From assembly GCF_003086295.3 (NCBI RefSeq), contig NC_092044.1, forward strand, positions 9,512,843 through 9,576,842: a stretch of DNA of 64,000 nucleotides. Direction: 5' to 3'. The notes below the pieces were generated by a model. It was not told the DNA's origin. It searched no databases and worked only from the letters and a program-made list of their open reading frames with translations. Every line of letters begins with the position of its first letter. The first letter of the stretch is position 1. The stretch comes from Arachis hypogaea (Eukaryota > Streptophyta > Magnoliopsida > Fabales > Fabaceae). The translations under genes and the position numbers were made by a program. Positions 32,117-41,579 of this stretch are shown piece by piece.

Positions 32117-33913
32117 CATAGTTATCAGAACCGAACCAGTAATCAACCCAGTCATATGATTGGGTCACCGGTTCAACCGATAGATCATTGCTTTACTCGG
32201 TTAACCCGGTCATAATTAAAAAATATAAAATTATATAAATAAAATTTAAAATGCAAGTCTTTACAAACATTAATAATCTAATATCAATTTTTAAACATAA
32301 CTAATTTGTCACAATATATGCACATCATAGTGATTTTTTCTTATTTTTCCACAATTTGTTTACAATGACCCCAAACAGGTCAGTCTTCCCTCTATTATTG
32401 TAAACTCTTTTAGTGGTAAGATTAGGAGTTGCTGATGATGCTTATTCTTGAGATGGTGGTGTTTCTCATGATGTTTGAGATGAAGACATTTTTAAAATTC
32501 TAGCAAAAGAAATAAAAGATTTTCAGCAACCAATTTGTTTACCTAAGTGAGTTTTTAAGCACCACAGCAACAACCACCAAAGTATTCAATTCAAACGTTA
32601 TCCAGCAACAAAATTCAAGTATTCAACTCAAACATTATCCAGCAACAGAAAAAATCAGCAAGTATTCAACTCAAAGTCTCAAACATTATCCAGCAACAAA
32701 AACTTTATCTCCGGTTATCCAGCAAAGTATTCAACTCAAACGCTATCCACTTATCCAGCAACAAAAAGATTATCTCAGGTTCAGCAACAACTCTAAACTC
32801 TAAAGATTAACCAGATTCAATAACAATTCTAACTCAAATTTTCTCAAGTTCAAGTTCAAGTGTTCAACAACTCTAAAACCAAATACAACAGCAACATTAA
32901 CCAGATTCAATAACAATTCTAAGTTTCTAACTCAAATTTTCTCAAGTTCAACAACTCTAAAACCAAATACAACAACAACATTAACCAGATTCAATAACAA
33001 TTCTAAGTTTCTAACTCAATTTTTTTTTCAACAACTCTAAAACCAAATACAACAGCAACATTAACCAGACTCAGTAATAATTCTAAGATTCTAACTCAAA
33101 TTTTCTCAGTTCAACAACTCTAAAATCAAATACAACAGCAACAATAACCAGACTCAATAACAATTCTAAGTTTCTAACTCAAATTCTCCCAGTTCAATAA
33201 CTCTAAAACCAAATACAACAGCAACAAGCCAACAACCACCAGATTCAACAATTCTAGTGAAAGAACAGAGTAGAAAACTTGAACTTGAAGGGAGCTCACC
33301 TGATTGACTGGTCGGAACACCGCGACTGGCGCGACACAAGATGAGATTGACGACGACCACCACCCGAGGGAGCAGCTGCTGCTTGATTGGTTCCGTCTGC
33401 TTCTGCCGCCGACGAACAGAACGCAGGGGCACGGCACAACGACGACGACCGAGGTGAGGGGACGAGGGGAGAGACTGAAAGAGCGACGAAGTGATGCTGT
33501 GAGAGACAGAGAGTGACGACTATCGAGGTAAAGGGAGAGGCCGTGAGCCAGTGAGTGAGGGACTACTGAGTACTGAGTGCCGAGCTCGAGAGATGGAGAG
33601 AGGCAGAGAGCACAGAGACGAGGCTGGCTGGGTTAGGGGGGTTCCACTCAGTCTCAGATTTGGGCAATAGGGTTTCATTGAAAGGGAAGGGGGGAGAGGG
33701 CTCTGAAACGACGTCGTTTTAGGTATTGGACAAAAAAATTAAACACGACCCGAACCGGATCAAATTAACCGGTCGGATCAGCAGGTCATGACAAACTAGG
33801 TTCGACCGGCCCAATGTGCAGCCGGTTCAACAAGTGTTCGTTCTGATCAAATAACCGAGTTGACCAAATTTTTGGTCGAACCGACCAAGGCCAAACCGGA
33901 CCTGATAACTATG
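32117..33913. mobile_element. Non-autonomous hAT-like element with internal tandem repeats
   Basis: The terminal inverted repeat starts CATAGTTATCAG on both sides (32117 rightward, 33913 leftward). It is flanked by GATAAAAC (32109-32116) and GGTAAAAC (33914-33921), an 8-bp duplication with one mismatch, the length expected of hAT elements. Subterminal regions are rich in CCGGTTC/GAACCGG motifs. The interior holds an ~83-bp minisatellite and a GC-richer stretch (33290-33700) with no recognisable gene. Total length is 1,797 bp. Confidence 0.8.
32783..33230. repeat. About 5.5 tandem copies of an 83-bp unit
   Basis: Units start with CAACAACTCTAAAACCAAAT at about 32866, 32949, 33030 and 33113, with partial units before and after. 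Neighbouring units differ by only a few bases. Shorter 'cagcaacaaaa…tattcaactcaaac' repeats precede them (32560-32780). Confidence 0.85.
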
Positions 33914-34318
33914 GGTAAAACACCACTACAAACCAAAGGGAGATGAATATTACGTGAATTCCTCAAATTAAAATTCGTACATGTCCCAAAGCATATTTTT
34001 ATATAAATCGAATTGAGATTTAGGCATATAAGTAGTAAATCGAATTAGTAAATCGAATTGATCAAATTCGAATTATTAGAGATAAAGGTAAATCGAATTA
34101 ACATGATTCGATTTAACATGGAAATAAGTTCGTACACGGTAAATCGACCCTATTAAATTTGATTTAACATGCATATACCTGGATACATATAATTCGAAGT
34201 GATTAAATTCGATTTATGTGCAAAATGAACGAATTGCATAAATCGAATCCATAAAATTCGATTTTCTATATTTTGATACACCAACCCTTGTATATGGAGC
34301 CAATGCTAAATTAAATTA

Positions 34319-34408
34319 ATTTTTTTTTATCAAAGATAGGAGACTCGAACCCGCAACCTCTTAATTAAGTATAGAGAGACTGTCATTTGAGCTATAACTC
34401 ATTGACGA
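34319..34408 (-). mobile_element. tRNA-like SINE copy
   Basis: On the minus strand it contains TATAGCTCAAATGACAG (A-box-like) and GGTTGCGGGTTCGAGTCTCC (B-box-like), then an A-rich tail. It matches 26465-26554 along its length. Confidence 0.7.
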
Positions 34409-34882
34409 ATTCAATTAGTTTGATAATACTAGTCTATAAAAAAATTATAAAATTTAAATTTTTTATTATATATTATAGGTTAGTAAGAAGTACACTACAA
34501 ATTTTTATAATATTCATCATCATCTTTTAAGCAATTTTTAAATTTTATAAAATTATTTATAATAATTACAAAAAGGCTTACAATAAAAAATTTAAAATTT
34601 TATAAAAATATTTAATTTAAAATTATTATTTAAATTTTAATTGTATTCATTACAAAATAAATAATTACAATAAAATAAGATAATCTAATAATATTGAAAG
34701 CCAATTAATTTAAAAACATAATTTGAAAAATAAATCTTTTACATAATTATAAATTTATGATATAATAAATACTTTTCAAAAAATTATTTTAATAGTTGAC
34801 TTCTAAATATCAAATTATTTATTTAAATAGTTTAATTTTTATCTAACCTAATATAATAAAGTAAGTTTAAACCTCCTCTTTT

Positions 34883-34895
34883 TTTCTTCTTCTTC

Positions 34896-34965
<70 letters not shown>

Positions 34966-34966
34966 C
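34883..34966. repeat. (TTC)n/(TTA)n microsatellite
   Basis: A short TTC run is followed by about 22 near-perfect ATT units, with one interruption (ATA) at about 34931. Confidence 0.95.
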
Positions 34967-35206
34967 TTATTGTAAATAGTTTTATAAAATGTAAAAAAAA
35001 ATTTAAAAGATTTTATGAGTATTATAAAAATTTGTAAATCAATTTATTTAAATCAATTCACTAGAAAAAATTTTAATAACAACTTATAAGTCAATTTATG
35101 AAATGAGTACAACTAAAATTTTAATAATAATTTTTAAATTAAACATTGTTATGATAAGTACTACAGAAATTTATAATGTACTTGTTATTAACCTATACAT
35201 AATAAA

Positions 35207-35264
35207 GTCAACGAGTTATAACTCAAATGACATAATCTCTCCATACTCAATTTACTATTTGTAT
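35207..35264 (+). mobile_element. Partial SINE copy
   Basis: CGAGTTATAACTCAAATGAC…TCTCCATACTCAATT matches the first ~55 bp of the SINE. The B box and tail are missing. Confidence 0.6.
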
Positions 35265-35274
35265 GCCTAAATCG

Positions 35275-35655
35275 AATTGAATCCATTCCATTTATATAAA
35301 AATATACTCTAGGACATACGCGTAACGAATTTTAATTTTGGGATTCACGTAAAATCCATTTTCCTTTGGTTTATGAAAGTATTTTACTTTCGTTTTTCTA
35401 TGCTATAAATAATTTAGTGATATTTATATCTTAGAGTTATTGTGTTTTATTCTGCTATAGAATTAAATCAATTCGATTTATATAAAAATATGTTCTGAAA
35501 CATGCACGTAATGAATTTTAATTTTGGGAGATTCACGTAAAATCCATCTCCCTTTGGTTCATAGAAGTATTTTACCCACATTTTTTTTATGTTATAAACA
35601 ATTTGGTGATATGCATTTATATTTTAGAGTTATTGTGTTTTATTCTATGGTTTTA
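35275..35655 (+). repeat. Tandem duplication of a ~190-bp segment
   Basis: 35275-35462 and 35463-35655 share 'tttatataaaaatat…cacgtaaaatccat…tttggtt' and 'gttattgtgttttattct'. The first copy contains the right end of the foldback element, so the second repeats that end. Confidence 0.75.
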
Positions 35656-36006
35656 ACTCAATTTTTTTAAAAAACATAAAACGTAAATGACGTTTTGTGG
35701 GTGAATAATAATTTTTATGTAAATAAAACAAAAACGTCATCAACGTTTTGTATTAAAAGAATTTTTTTAATTTGTTTATATATAAAACAGTAGTGACATT
35801 TTGTATAATTATTATTTTTTAATTGGCAAAAAAAAATGACAGTGACATTTTGTGGCGCCCATCAGAAACTTCCACAACAACGTTAAACATAATTTTTTAA
35901 CTATTTTAGTTGGTTATACCAATTAGGCTCCAATATTAAAAAAAAGTTTTCTTATTATTGTGGATAAAGATTAGTCCATTTTAAATATAGTTTTTTTTTC
36001 TGTGAA
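35656..36006. other. AT-rich stretch with repeated GACGTTTTGT-like motifs
   Basis: GACGTTTTGT, CAACGTTTTGT and two GTGACATTTTGT occur between 35690 and 35855. No gene. From 35935 it is copy C of the dispersed repeat, into which the copia element inserted. Confidence 0.5.
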
Positions 36007-36011
36007 GCTAG

Positions 36012-36562
36012 TGAAGGATATTTACAAATTTGATTAATTAATATTATTAATATTATTAATATTATTATTAATATTATTAAACGGTTACTAACCGTTTTGT
36101 ATTATTTGGTTGAAGGGACACAACCTTTTAAGGATTGTGTATGTTCAAAATATTGTGTCTATTGGCTAAAGGGACACAACTCTTTAAGAGTTGTGTATGT
36201 TCAAAACATTGTATCTATTGGCAATAGAAATGACACAACCATTTGTATACGTAACTAATCATAATTGCTACGTGCAATATGTATAAATAAGTCCTTGTCC
36301 ACTATTTCAGATATGAAGTACTAAGCATACAATTTACACTACTATTAAGATATTTTCTTTGTTCAAGAGAGTTGAGAATTTCTTACTATTGCTAATTAAG
36401 AAATTCTTAGGTTTCATTGTATCCTGGGAGAGTATTGTCATCAACCCTATAGCAACTAAGTGTGGGGACAAATATCTCTCTAAAGAAAGCGATCTAATCG
36501 TGCCTTGAAACCACTACACAAATATAAGATTTTGTCATCTTACAATCTTCATATACCCAACA
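36012..36562 (+). repeat. 5' LTR of the copia element
   Basis: It contains an ATT-rich start and a 17-bp palindrome AACGGTTACTAACCGTT (36080-36096). A 56-bp unit is duplicated (starts 36106 and 36162, with a third partial at 36218); its second copy holds a perfect 10-bp-arm hairpin (36174-36196). A TATA box GTATAAATAAG lies at 36281-36291. The transcript would start a little downstream of this. Confidence 0.95.
36281..36291 (+). promoter_or_regulatory. TATA box of the copia LTR promoter
   Basis: GTATAAATAAG occurs in both LTRs (second copy near 41300). It is about 280 bp before the LTR end, leaving room for R and U5. Confidence 0.6.
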
Positions 36563-36586
36563 ATTTTAGAGAGATACTTCTTGAAG

Positions 36587-37186
36587 ATGGCACAAGATCA
36601 AAACACTACGTTCAAGGTCATGAATCAAGAGTTTGTCAAATTAGATCGCTTTAATGGAACGAACTTCAACCGTTGGAAAGACAAGATGATGTTTCTTCTT
36701 TCAGTTCTCAATCTTGCATATGTGATTGACCCAAAGACTACACCAATTGCCGATGCCGCTGAAAATTTCACACCGGAAGAGAAAGAAAAGATTGTTCAAT
36801 TGAAAAAGAAATGTGATGGAGATACTTTTGCATGTCGAGGTCATATTCTTAATACTTTATCCGATCGACTCTATGATCTCTACATGTCAATTCAATCACC
36901 ATTAGAGATTTGGAAATCTTTGGAAGAAAAGTACAATACCGAACAACAAGGAACAGATAAGTTTATTATAATGAAATATTTTGAATTTATTATGAATGAT
37001 ACTATGCCTGTCATGGATCAAATTCATGAATTACAAATCCTTGTAAGTAGACTTCGTGATTTACAAGTGGTGATCCCTAAATCATTACAAGTTGGAGCAA
37101 TTATTTCAAAATTGCCTTCATCTTGGAATGGTTATAGGAAGAAACTTTACATCTTGGTGAGGACTTCACAATTGAGAAATTACTAA
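36587..37186 (+). pseudogene. gag: Copia gag, ends early by frameshift
   Basis: The first true ATG is at 36587, only 24 bases after the LTR; the open frame itself reaches back to a TTG at 36581. The protein begins MAQDQNTTFKVMNQEFVKLD and has the copia gag fold (FNGTNFNRWKDKMMFLLSVL, IWKSLEEKYNTE, LPSSWNGYRKKL). A one-base loss at about 37145-37150 moves the frame and causes a TAA at 37184-37186. The remaining gag sequence, with its zinc knuckle, continues in the pol frame from about 37155. In an undamaged copy gag and pol would form one polyprotein. Confidence 0.88.
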
Positions 37187-37227
37187 GGCATATACGTATA
37201 GAGGAGGAAACTCGAAAACATGATGCT

Positions 37228-40200
37228 GTGTATCTTTCTCAAAGTTCTAAAGTGAATCATATTGGTGAAAACAACACCAATAAGAAGAAAAGAAAGCTCT
37301 CTAAAGATTCAAAGCAAGATAAGAAAAGACAAAGAGAGTGTTATCATTGTCACAAGAAAGGACACTATATCAAAGAATGTAGACTTCTGAAAAGGGAAGC
37401 ACCAAAGACCAACTTAGTGGAAGAGAAGGATCTAATTGCTATGGTTGTAGAAAAAGTACAAAACATGCATATTGGCATGGTTACAGAAGTCAACATAGCA
37501 ACACAAGGAAAATCACTTGAGTGGTGGTTAGATTCTGGGGCTACTGTTCACGTTTGCAATGATCGCAACCAATTCAAAACATATGAAGAAGTGAACAATA
37601 GAGAAGTCTTGATGGGCAATGACAACTCAGCCAAAGTTTGTGGTCAAGGAAGTGTGGAATTAAATTTTACATCTGGAAAGAAATTAAGTTTAATAAATGT
37701 ACTTCATGTTCCAGATTTGAGAAAAAATTTAGTTTCTGTTAGTCTCTTGTGTAAGAAAGGATTTAAAGTTGTTATGGAATCCAATAAAGTGATCTTGCTT
37801 AAGAATGATGTATTCATAGGAAAAAGATATTGTACTGAAGGCATGTTTAAACTTAGTATTAATAAAGTGAATGTTTCCTTGTATGTTGTTGATTCTTGTG
37901 ATTTATGGCACAGTAGATTAGCACACTTAAATTACAAATCAATTGAATATATGCAAAAGAATAACTATATTGATCTTAGTAACAAGGATTTTAGTAAGAA
38001 ATGTGATATTTGCATACAATCTAAAATTACTAAGAAACCTTTTCCTAAGGTTGAAAGAAATACACATTTATTAGAATTGATTCATAATGATATTTGTGAG
38101 CTAAATGGCAATATTACTAGAGGAGGAAAAAGATACTTTATAACCTTCATTGATGATTGTTCTAGATTTACTTATGTGTATTTGCTTAGAAATAAAGATG
38201 AAACTTTTGAAATGTTTAAAAAATATAAAATGGAAGTAGAAAATATGCATGATAAGAAAATAAAAGTTCTTCGTAGTGATCGAGGTGGAGAATATTTTTC
38301 TAATGAATTTGATCACTTTTGTGAATTACATGGTATTGTGCATGAATCTTCCGCTCCATATACTCCACAACAAAATGGTTTGGCGGAAAGAAAGAACCGT
38401 ACCTTAGTGGATATGGTTAATTCAATGTTACTAAATGCAAAATTGCCTTACAATTTGTGGGGTGAAGCATTATTGACATCATGTCATATCCATAATAGGA
38501 TACCATCAAGACATAGAAAGGTTTCTCCTTATGAAATTTGGAAAGGAAGAAAACCTAATTTAAATTATCTTAAAGTGTGGGGGTGTTTAGCCTTTTATCG
38601 AGTTCCTGATCAAAAGAGAACCAAATTGGGGCCAAGAGCCATAAAAAGCACTTTTATAGGATATGCTCAAAATTCTAAAGCATATAGAATATTAGACTTA
38701 GTGTCTAATGTAGTTGTTGAATCAAGAGAAGTAGAATTTATTGAAAATAAATTTATCAATGATTCAACTTCTAATTCAGAGTATCCCCAAAATAATACTA
38801 ATATTTCACAAGAAATAAATAATCAAAATAATAAACGTCTAAGCGACAAAGAGTTTTTTGAACCAAGGAAGAGCTTGAGAGTAAGAAAAGAAAAGGAATT
38901 GGGTCCAAATTTTATTTCTTCTCAGGCTATCACCTTTTTGGTAGAAGGAACTAGGAATTTTGTAACAAACAAGATTTCTATTGTTATGAACATAGAGGGT
39001 GATCCTCAAACATTCAAAGAGGCTATGGCTTCAAGAAATTCTGCTTTTTGGAAAGAAGCAATAAATGATGAGATGGACTCAATATTATCTAACAATACTT
39101 GGGTCTTGGTTGATTTGCCTCCAGGATCAAAGCCTATAGGATATAAGTGGGTATTTAGAAAAAAGTATAATACTGATGGTTCATTACAAACCTTTAAAGC
39201 AAGGTTAGTGGCCAAGGGGTTTAGACAACAAGAAGGTCTAGACTATTTTGATACCTACGCACCTGTGGCAAGAATGACTTCTATTAGGGCTCTTATAGCA
39301 TTAGCATCCATACATAAGCTTCATATACATCAAATGGATGTTAAAACGGCTTTTCTAAATGGAGATATTAATGAAGAAATTTATATGGAGCAACCGGAAG
39401 GCTATGTGCTACCCGGAAATGAAAAGAAAGTTTGCAAATTAATTAAGTCTTTGTATGGGCTAAAACAAGCGCCTAAACAATGGCATGAGAAGTTTGATTC
39501 AGTGGTGTTATCAAATGGCTTCTCACATAATAGTGCGGATAAATGTATTTACTCAAAATTTACTAAAGATTATGGAGTAATTATTTGTTTATATGTTGAT
39601 GATATGTTAATCATCGGAACAAATTTAGAAGAAATTCGTATAACGAAGGAGTATCTAACTTCTAAATTCAAGATGAAGGATTTGAATGAAGTTGATACAA
39701 TATTAGGCATAAAGGTACATAAGAATGAAGTTGGCTTTACTTTAAGTCAATCTCATTATATTAAAAAGGTATTGGAAAAGTTTGATCATCTCACAATTAA
39801 AGAATCCAATACGCCGTATGATCCTAATCTTAAATTAGAAGGAAACATGGGAAGATCTATAGCACAATTAGAATATGCTAGTGCTATAGGAAGTTTAATG
39901 TACGCAATGCATTGTACTAGACCTGATATAGCATTTACTGTGTGCAAATTATCAAGGTTTACAGGAAAGCCTAACAATCAACATTGGAAAGCTATAACAA
40001 GAGTTCTTGGTTATCTCAAGAAAACCATAAACTTGGGATTACATTATAGTGATTATCCCGCAGTTTTAGAAGGTTATTCCAACGCAAGTTGGATTACAAA
40101 TCTTAGTGATAACAAATCCACTTCAGGATGGATTTTCACCATAGGTGGTGGAGCAATAAATTGGGCCTCAAAGAAACAAACATGTATTACACATTCTACT

Positions 40201-40548
40201 ATGGAGGCTGAGTTTGTAGCTTTATCAGCCACAGGTAAAGAAGCGGAATGGTTAAGAAATTTGTTATATGATATAAAGCTGTGGCCACAGCAGACGACAG
40301 CCATTTTAATCTTCTGTGATAGTGAATCAACCATGTCTCGAGCATATAATAAGGTTTATAATGGAAAGTCTAGACATATAAGTTTGAGACATGAATTTGT
40401 GAGGCAACTAATAGATGATGGTGTAATTACCATCACTTATGTAAGATCTCAAGAAAATTTAGCAGACCCTTTGACTAAAGGTTTGTCAAGGGATAAAATC
40501 AAAGAAACTACTGCTAAAATGGGATTAAAACCTATTATTGCTAAATGA
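37228..40548 (+). CDS. pol: Copia polyprotein (end of gag, protease, integrase, reverse transcriptase, RNase H), 1106 codons
   Basis: The open frame has no own ATG; it is the continuation of gag after the frameshift. Domains by codon from 37228: CCHC knuckle CYHCHKKGHYIKEC (38-51); protease LDSGA (101-105); GAG-pre/HHCC zinc region (about 230-275); integrase with catalytic D in FIDDCSRF (about 308), D in LRSDRGGEY (about 348) and E in NGLAERKN (about 384); reverse transcriptase with YKWVFRKK, QMDVKTAFLNG and CLYVDDML (about 787); RNase H from about 945. The first RNase H Asp, normally in a GYSDADW-like motif, is Asn here (GYSNASW), while STMEAEF and CDSES keep their acidic residues. The frame is otherwise fully open to the TGA at 40546-40548. 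Domain order (integrase before reverse transcriptase) is that of copia. Confidence 0.93.
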   Translation: MYLSQSSKVNHIGENNTNKKKRKLSKDSKQDKKRQRECYHCHKKGHYIKECRLLKREAPKTNLVEEKDLIAMVVEKVQNMHIGMVTEVNIATQGKSLEWWLDSGATVHVCNDRNQFKTYEEVNNREVLMGNDNSAKVCGQGSVELNFTSGKKLSLINVLHVPDLRKNLVSVSLLCKKGFKVVMESNKVILLKNDVFIGKRYCTEGMFKLSINKVNVSLYVVDSCDLWHSRLAHLNYKSIEYMQKNNYIDLSNKDFSKKCDICIQSKITKKPFPKVERNTHLLELIHNDICELNGNITRGGKRYFITFIDDCSRFTYVYLLRNKDETFEMFKKYKMEVENMHDKKIKVLRSDRGGEYFSNEFDHFCELHGIVHESSAPYTPQQNGLAERKNRTLVDMVNSMLLNAKLPYNLWGEALLTSCHIHNRIPSRHRKVSPYEIWKGRKPNLNYLKVWGCLAFYRVPDQKRTKLGPRAIKSTFIGYAQNSKAYRILDLVSNVVVESREVEFIENKFINDSTSNSEYPQNNTNISQEINNQNNKRLSDKEFFEPRKSLRVRKEKELGPNFISSQAITFLVEGTRNFVTNKISIVMNIEGDPQTFKEAMASRNSAFWKEAINDEMDSILSNNTWVLVDLPPGSKPIGYKWVFRKKYNTDGSLQTFKARLVAKGFRQQEGLDYFDTYAPVARMTSIRALIALASIHKLHIHQMDVKTAFLNGDINEEIYMEQPEGYVLPGNEKKVCKLIKSLYGLKQAPKQWHEKFDSVVLSNGFSHNSADKCIYSKFTKDYGVIICLYVDDMLIIGTNLEEIRITKEYLTSKFKMKDLNEVDTILGIKVHKNEVGFTLSQSHYIKKVLEKFDHLTIKESNTPYDPNLKLEGNMGRSIAQLEYASAIGSLMYAMHCTRPDIAFTVCKLSRFTGKPNNQHWKAITRVLGYLKKTINLGLHYSDYPAVLEGYSNASWITNLSDNKSTSGWIFTIGGGAINWASKKQTCITHSTMEAEFVALSATGKEAEWLRNLLYDIKLWPQQTTAILIFCDSESTMSRAYNKVYNGKSRHISLRHEFVRQLIDDGVITITYVRSQENLADPLTKGLSRDKIKETTAKMGLKPIIAK

Positions 40549-41028
40549 TGGGAACCCAACCTTATTCTAGTAGACCACTAGTTTCAAGGTTTAATGGGTA
40601 ATAACAAGTTATTTAGCAATTGGAGCACTAAGGTATAGGATTTACTGCTATTTACAATAAATTAGGAGGGTGAGTTTAAACTCTCAATGGAATAATAATA
40701 TTATCTATCAAAAGATTCCACCTATATGAATATAAGAGTGGTGCCGCTCTAATCGAGAATTTTAGAGGTTTTATTCTCGTAAATATTCATGAAACCAAGA
40801 TGAGCACAAGGCCATATAAGTGCTTAAAATTGTAAACTCTTGAACTTGGAAGGTATAAGTAATGTGTGTGATTTTTGGTACTAGCATATGGAGTATAGGT
40901 TTAATCGATTAGACACCTATTACTTCGTTAGAACTTTAAAATTTACACTAAAAGAATGTTTAATCTTAGTGACACATTCTTTATGCATATACTTGTATGA
41001 CATTTAAATTTTGTAAATAGTGGGAGAT
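40549..41028 (+). other. Copia 3' untranslated region and polypurine tract
   Basis: No ORF. TAGTGGGAGAT (41018-41028) is the polypurine tract against the 3' LTR. Confidence 0.8.
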
Positions 41029-41579
41029 TGAAGGGTATTTACAAATTTGATTAATTAATATTATTAATATTATTAATATTATTAATAATATTAATAAACG
41101 GTTACTAACCGTTTTGTACCATTTGGTTGAAGGGACACAACTTTTTAAGGATTGTGTATGTTCAAAACATTGTGTCTATTGGCTAAAGGGACACAACTCT
41201 TTAAGAGTTGTGTATGTTCAAAATATTGTATCTATTGGCAATAGAAATGACACAACCATTTGTATACGTAACTAATCATAATTGCTACGTGCAATATGTA
41301 TAAATAAGTCCTTGTACACTATTTCAGATATGAAGTGCTAAGCGTACAATTTACACTACTATTAAGAGATTTTCTTTGTTCAAGAGAGTTGAGAATTTCT
41401 TACTATTGCTAATTAAGAAATTCTTAGGTTTCATTGTATCCTATGAGAGTATTGTCATCAACCCTATAGCAACTAAGTGTGGGGACAAATATCTCTCTAA
41501 AGAAAGCGATCTAATCGTGCCTTGAAACCACTACACAAATATAAGATTTTGTCATCTCTCCATCTTCATATACCCAACA
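41029..41579 (+). repeat. 3' LTR of the copia element
   Basis: Same length as the 5' LTR, with about 18 differences. The palindrome AACGGTTACTAACCGTT is kept at 41097-41113. Confidence 0.95.

Larger units (their letters stand above)
33930..35372. mobile_element. Large foldback (inverted-repeat) element, Mutator-like style ends
   Basis: The left end AAACCAAAGGGAGATGAAT and the reverse complement of the right end (AAACCAAAGGAAAATGGAT) open an inverted repeat of about 95 bp. It contains 'tatatttttatataaatcgaatt'. Further in, both arms carry SINE-like sequence and a shared 'ataggtta.taa.aagtac' stretch, so inverted similarity extends for several hundred bp. Repeated AAATCGAATT motifs fill the left arm. 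No target duplication was found. Confidence 0.6.
36012..41579 (+). mobile_element. Nearly complete Ty1/copia retrotransposon
   Basis: LTRs of 551 bp each (36012-36562 and 41029-41579) both start TGAAGG and end CCCAACA. The flanks are an exact 5-bp target duplication, GCTAG (36007-36011 and 41580-41584). The LTRs differ at about 18 positions by hand count (roughly 3%). The body encodes gag and pol with all domains present, damaged by one frameshift. The polypurine tract AGTGGGAGAT lies directly before the 3' LTR. The insertion lies in a copy of the dispersed repeat also found at 29525-29930. Confidence 0.95.

Noticed and set aside
37228..37230. Translation start of copia pol
   Set aside because: The codon is GTG, and the upstream sequence continues gag in this frame; the apparent start is created by the gag frameshift.
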